This document shows positions 30,447-32,027 of a stretch of DNA of 32,027 nt, piece by piece. Below the pieces are notes generated by a model. It searched no databases, was not told the DNA's origin, and worked only from the letters and a program-made list of their open reading frames with translations. The stretch comes from Oppiella nova (Eukaryota > Arthropoda > Arachnida > Sarcoptiformes > Oppiidae), in NCBI GenBank assembly GCA_905397405.1, contig CAJPVJ010000210.1:1-32027 (forward strand). Reading direction: 5' to 3'. The translations under genes and the position numbers were made by a program. Numbering within the stretch: the stretch's first letter is position 1; each line of letters opens with the position of its first letter.

Positions 30447-31259
30447 AAAGTTTATATTTATGTTGTTAATAGCTGTCAAGAATAATAGTAATATTATTGT
30501 TATAAACTATTAAACTACAGTAGTTTATAAATAATTAATTGTATTTAATGTTATTGTATTTATAAAAATTTTAAAGTTATTTTAACAATTTGTAAATTTT
30601 TATGTGATAAATACAGTATCGTATACATTATAAACTTAATACAAAAAATAACAAATATTCTAAATTCTTTAAACTTTTACTTTATTTCATAATTTATAGA
30701 TTGCAGCATTATACACTTGTAAATTTACCGGTATATTCAATGCCATTAAAACTATTACATATCGGCTTAACTAACAAGGAATTATATCAAAATGAATATT
30801 CTTTTGATTAATAAATGAGCTAAATTATTCATAAAATTTAATGTTAATTAATTATGAGCAGGTTATTTTTATAAAATTAATAATATAATTTGTCTAAAAT
30901 ATTTATCCTAAGTATTCAAGGTCATAATAGAAATATGGTGGATAATATACTGCTATGCAATGCAATAAGTCTATTGTTAAATATTGACAGTTATCTGTGA
31001 AAGGTGATTTTATATTTTTAGAGACATAATTATTTTTGACCAGATACTGAAAATTAAACATTTTAATCAAATAACCACTAATAGTGTATTAGCTCATTTA
31101 TATTTAATGATATACAGTATTAAGTCAATAACTTCATTATTATTAATATTTTAAACAGTCAAATTATTTTTGTTAAACAAACAGAATCTATTTGATAGTG
31201 AATTCTAGTAATTGTTTTAATGTTTGCAATATTGTCATAAAACCATAAGTTTAATAAAC
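30447..31259. other. Intergenic spacer copy 10 / copy 11
   Basis: 813 bp, AT-rich, no ORF. Holds TACCGGTA (30726-30733), ATACAGTAT motifs near 30612 and 31111, and the composite element at 30916-30942. Confidence 0.5.
30916..30942 (+). promoter_or_regulatory. Shared upstream composite element, copy 11
   Basis: TCAAGGTCA (30916-30924), exactly the extended half-site bound by monomeric nuclear receptors such as FTZ-F1 and ERR, then ATATGGTGGA (30933-30942) at the 17 bp offset, 344 bp before the ATG. Best match of the series. Confidence 0.55.
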
Positions 31260-32027
31260 ATGACAAACAAAAGTGGTGACAAAATATGTATGGTTTGTGG
31301 AGATCGAGCCACAGGTTTGTAAGAATTTCTATACTAATTACAAAGTTATCACCTTGGACATAGTCTAAAATATGAAAATATAAATTGAATAATCAGGGTA
31401 TCATTTCCGTGCGATCACTTGCGAAGCGTGTAAACTATTCTTCAGGAGAAACGCACCCAAACTAATTACAAAGTTATCACCTTGGACATAGTCTAAAATA
31501 TGAAAATATAAATTGAATAATCAGGGTATCATTTCCGTGCGATCACTTGCGAAGCGTGTAAACTATTCTTCAGGAGAAACGCACCCAAGCATGGGGTAAA
31601 TCTGACAAAAATGATTAACCTTTCGCTAAATTCTGTATCAAATTAATTATACCCAATATTAGACACTTGAATGCTTTTTGGGCGATAAATGTGAGATCAA
31701 TATGTATAATAGGAATGGTTGTAAGAAATGTCGTTTGAATAAATGTTTTGCAGCCGGTATGATAAGTGTGAGTAAATTATTTGTGAGATTTATAAAAACA
31801 AATTTGTATTTATTTATAATAATAAATTTTAAAATATTTACAGAATTCGTTCAATACTGATGATCAGGAGCAATTGAAAAATCTGACCGTTAATGACAGC
31901 ACCAAATTGAAAGTTAATGATAAAAATATCACTTTAAATGATTGTCAATCATCTGAAAAATCAGATAATATGAGTGATTTTGAAAGTGCATTAGATGTTA
32001 TTGAATCCACACAATCAAATGCTTATG
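31260..32027 (+). CDS. HR96-like nuclear receptor, copy 11 (EACKL P-box; 3' end outside window)
   Basis: 5' part of a receptor. Exons: 31260-31314, functional exon 2 at 31525-31595, 31663-31767, exon 4 from 31844 running off the end. DBD: CMVCGDRATGYHF, P-box EACKL, CFLGDKC, CKKCRLNKCFAAGMIS. Exon 3 is one codon shorter than in all other copies (TLEC instead of a five-residue lead such as ELYHC). A second, identical exon 2 start at 31397 (exon 2a) lies upstream. It lacks its own donor and reads into TAG, so it must be skipped for a full protein. The hinge start NSFNTDDQEQLKNL has lost the basic RKS motif. The LBD is outside the window. Confidence 0.8.
31333..31588 (+). repeat. Perfect 128-bp tandem duplication spanning exon 2 of copy 11
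   Basis: 31333-31460 and 31461-31588 are identical by eye over 128 bp, starting ACTAATTACAAAG and ending GCACCCAA. The unit holds the last part of intron 1, its AG acceptor and most of exon 2, but not the exon 2 donor, which follows only the second unit. Confidence 0.93.

Noticed and set aside
31397-31497. Exon 2a of copy 11 as an alternative coding exon
   Set aside because: It has an acceptor but no in-frame donor and runs into TAG, so it was treated as a duplication product rather than an alternative exon.
1-32027. Bacterial operon, CRISPR array, tRNA or rRNA genes
   Set aside because: Introns, polyadenylation signals and nuclear receptors show animal DNA. Repeats are gene duplicates, not spaced direct repeats, and no cloverleaf or rRNA-like stretch was noticed.

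Overview
This is an AT-rich eukaryotic, animal-type window. Genes are split by short GT-AG introns of about 45-200 bp, and several stop codons are followed by AATAAA. It holds a head-to-tail, plus-strand array of nuclear receptor (NR) genes of the HR96/NR1J type: a 5'-truncated copy at the left edge, ten complete seven-exon genes, and a 3'-truncated copy at the right edge. Every copy has the same exon plan: exon 1, first half of zinc finger 1; exon 2, second half with the P-box; exon 3, zinc finger 2; exon 4, C-terminal extension, Ser/Asn-rich hinge and start of the ligand-binding domain (LBD); exons 5-7, rest of the LBD ending in an AF-2 helix. Intron phases are identical throughout. A chelicerate, most likely an acariform mite, is my best guess for the organism, because HR96-like expansions are known in mites. 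That is inference.

Layout: 1-739 partial NR copy 0; 1105-2835 copy 1; 3575-3709 a possible 44-residue secreted peptide; 4043-5242 (minus) a complete four-exon dihydrodiol dehydrogenase (DHDH) gene, the only clear ordinary enzyme gene; 5577-5868 a pseudo-copy of the last two exons of copy 1; 6247-8007, 8299-9912, 10230-11960, 12571-14288 and 15117-16735 copies 2-6; 17468-17817 a collapsed NR pseudogene; 17823-19567 a complete Tc1/mariner-superfamily transposon with an intact transposase on the minus strand; 20138-21852 and 22505-24179 copies 7 and 8; 24180-25932 a graveyard of NR exon relics and duplicated non-coding DNA; 25933-27642 and 28738-30446 copies 9 and 10; 31260-32027 copy 11, cut by the window end and carrying a perfect 128-bp tandem duplication across exon 2.

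The proteins look like a library of receptors built by tandem duplication. The DNA-binding scaffold, the LBD signature helices and (mostly) AF-2 are kept. The hinge, the exon 5 segment and the DNA-recognition P-box vary: ESCKA or ESCKS in most copies, NSCKA in copy 1, SSCKA in copy 8, EACKL in copies 9-11. From copy 5 rightwards most copies (not 9) also share an upstream composite element: an NR half-site-like CCAAGGTTA or TCAAGGTCA, followed (usually at a fixed offset of 17 bp) by ATATGGTGGA. This suggests the array may be regulated by nuclear receptors, possibly itself. HR96 relatives are xenobiotic and lipid sensors in arthropods, so a tandem xenosensor array is the working hypothesis. No tRNA, rRNA or CRISPR was seen.
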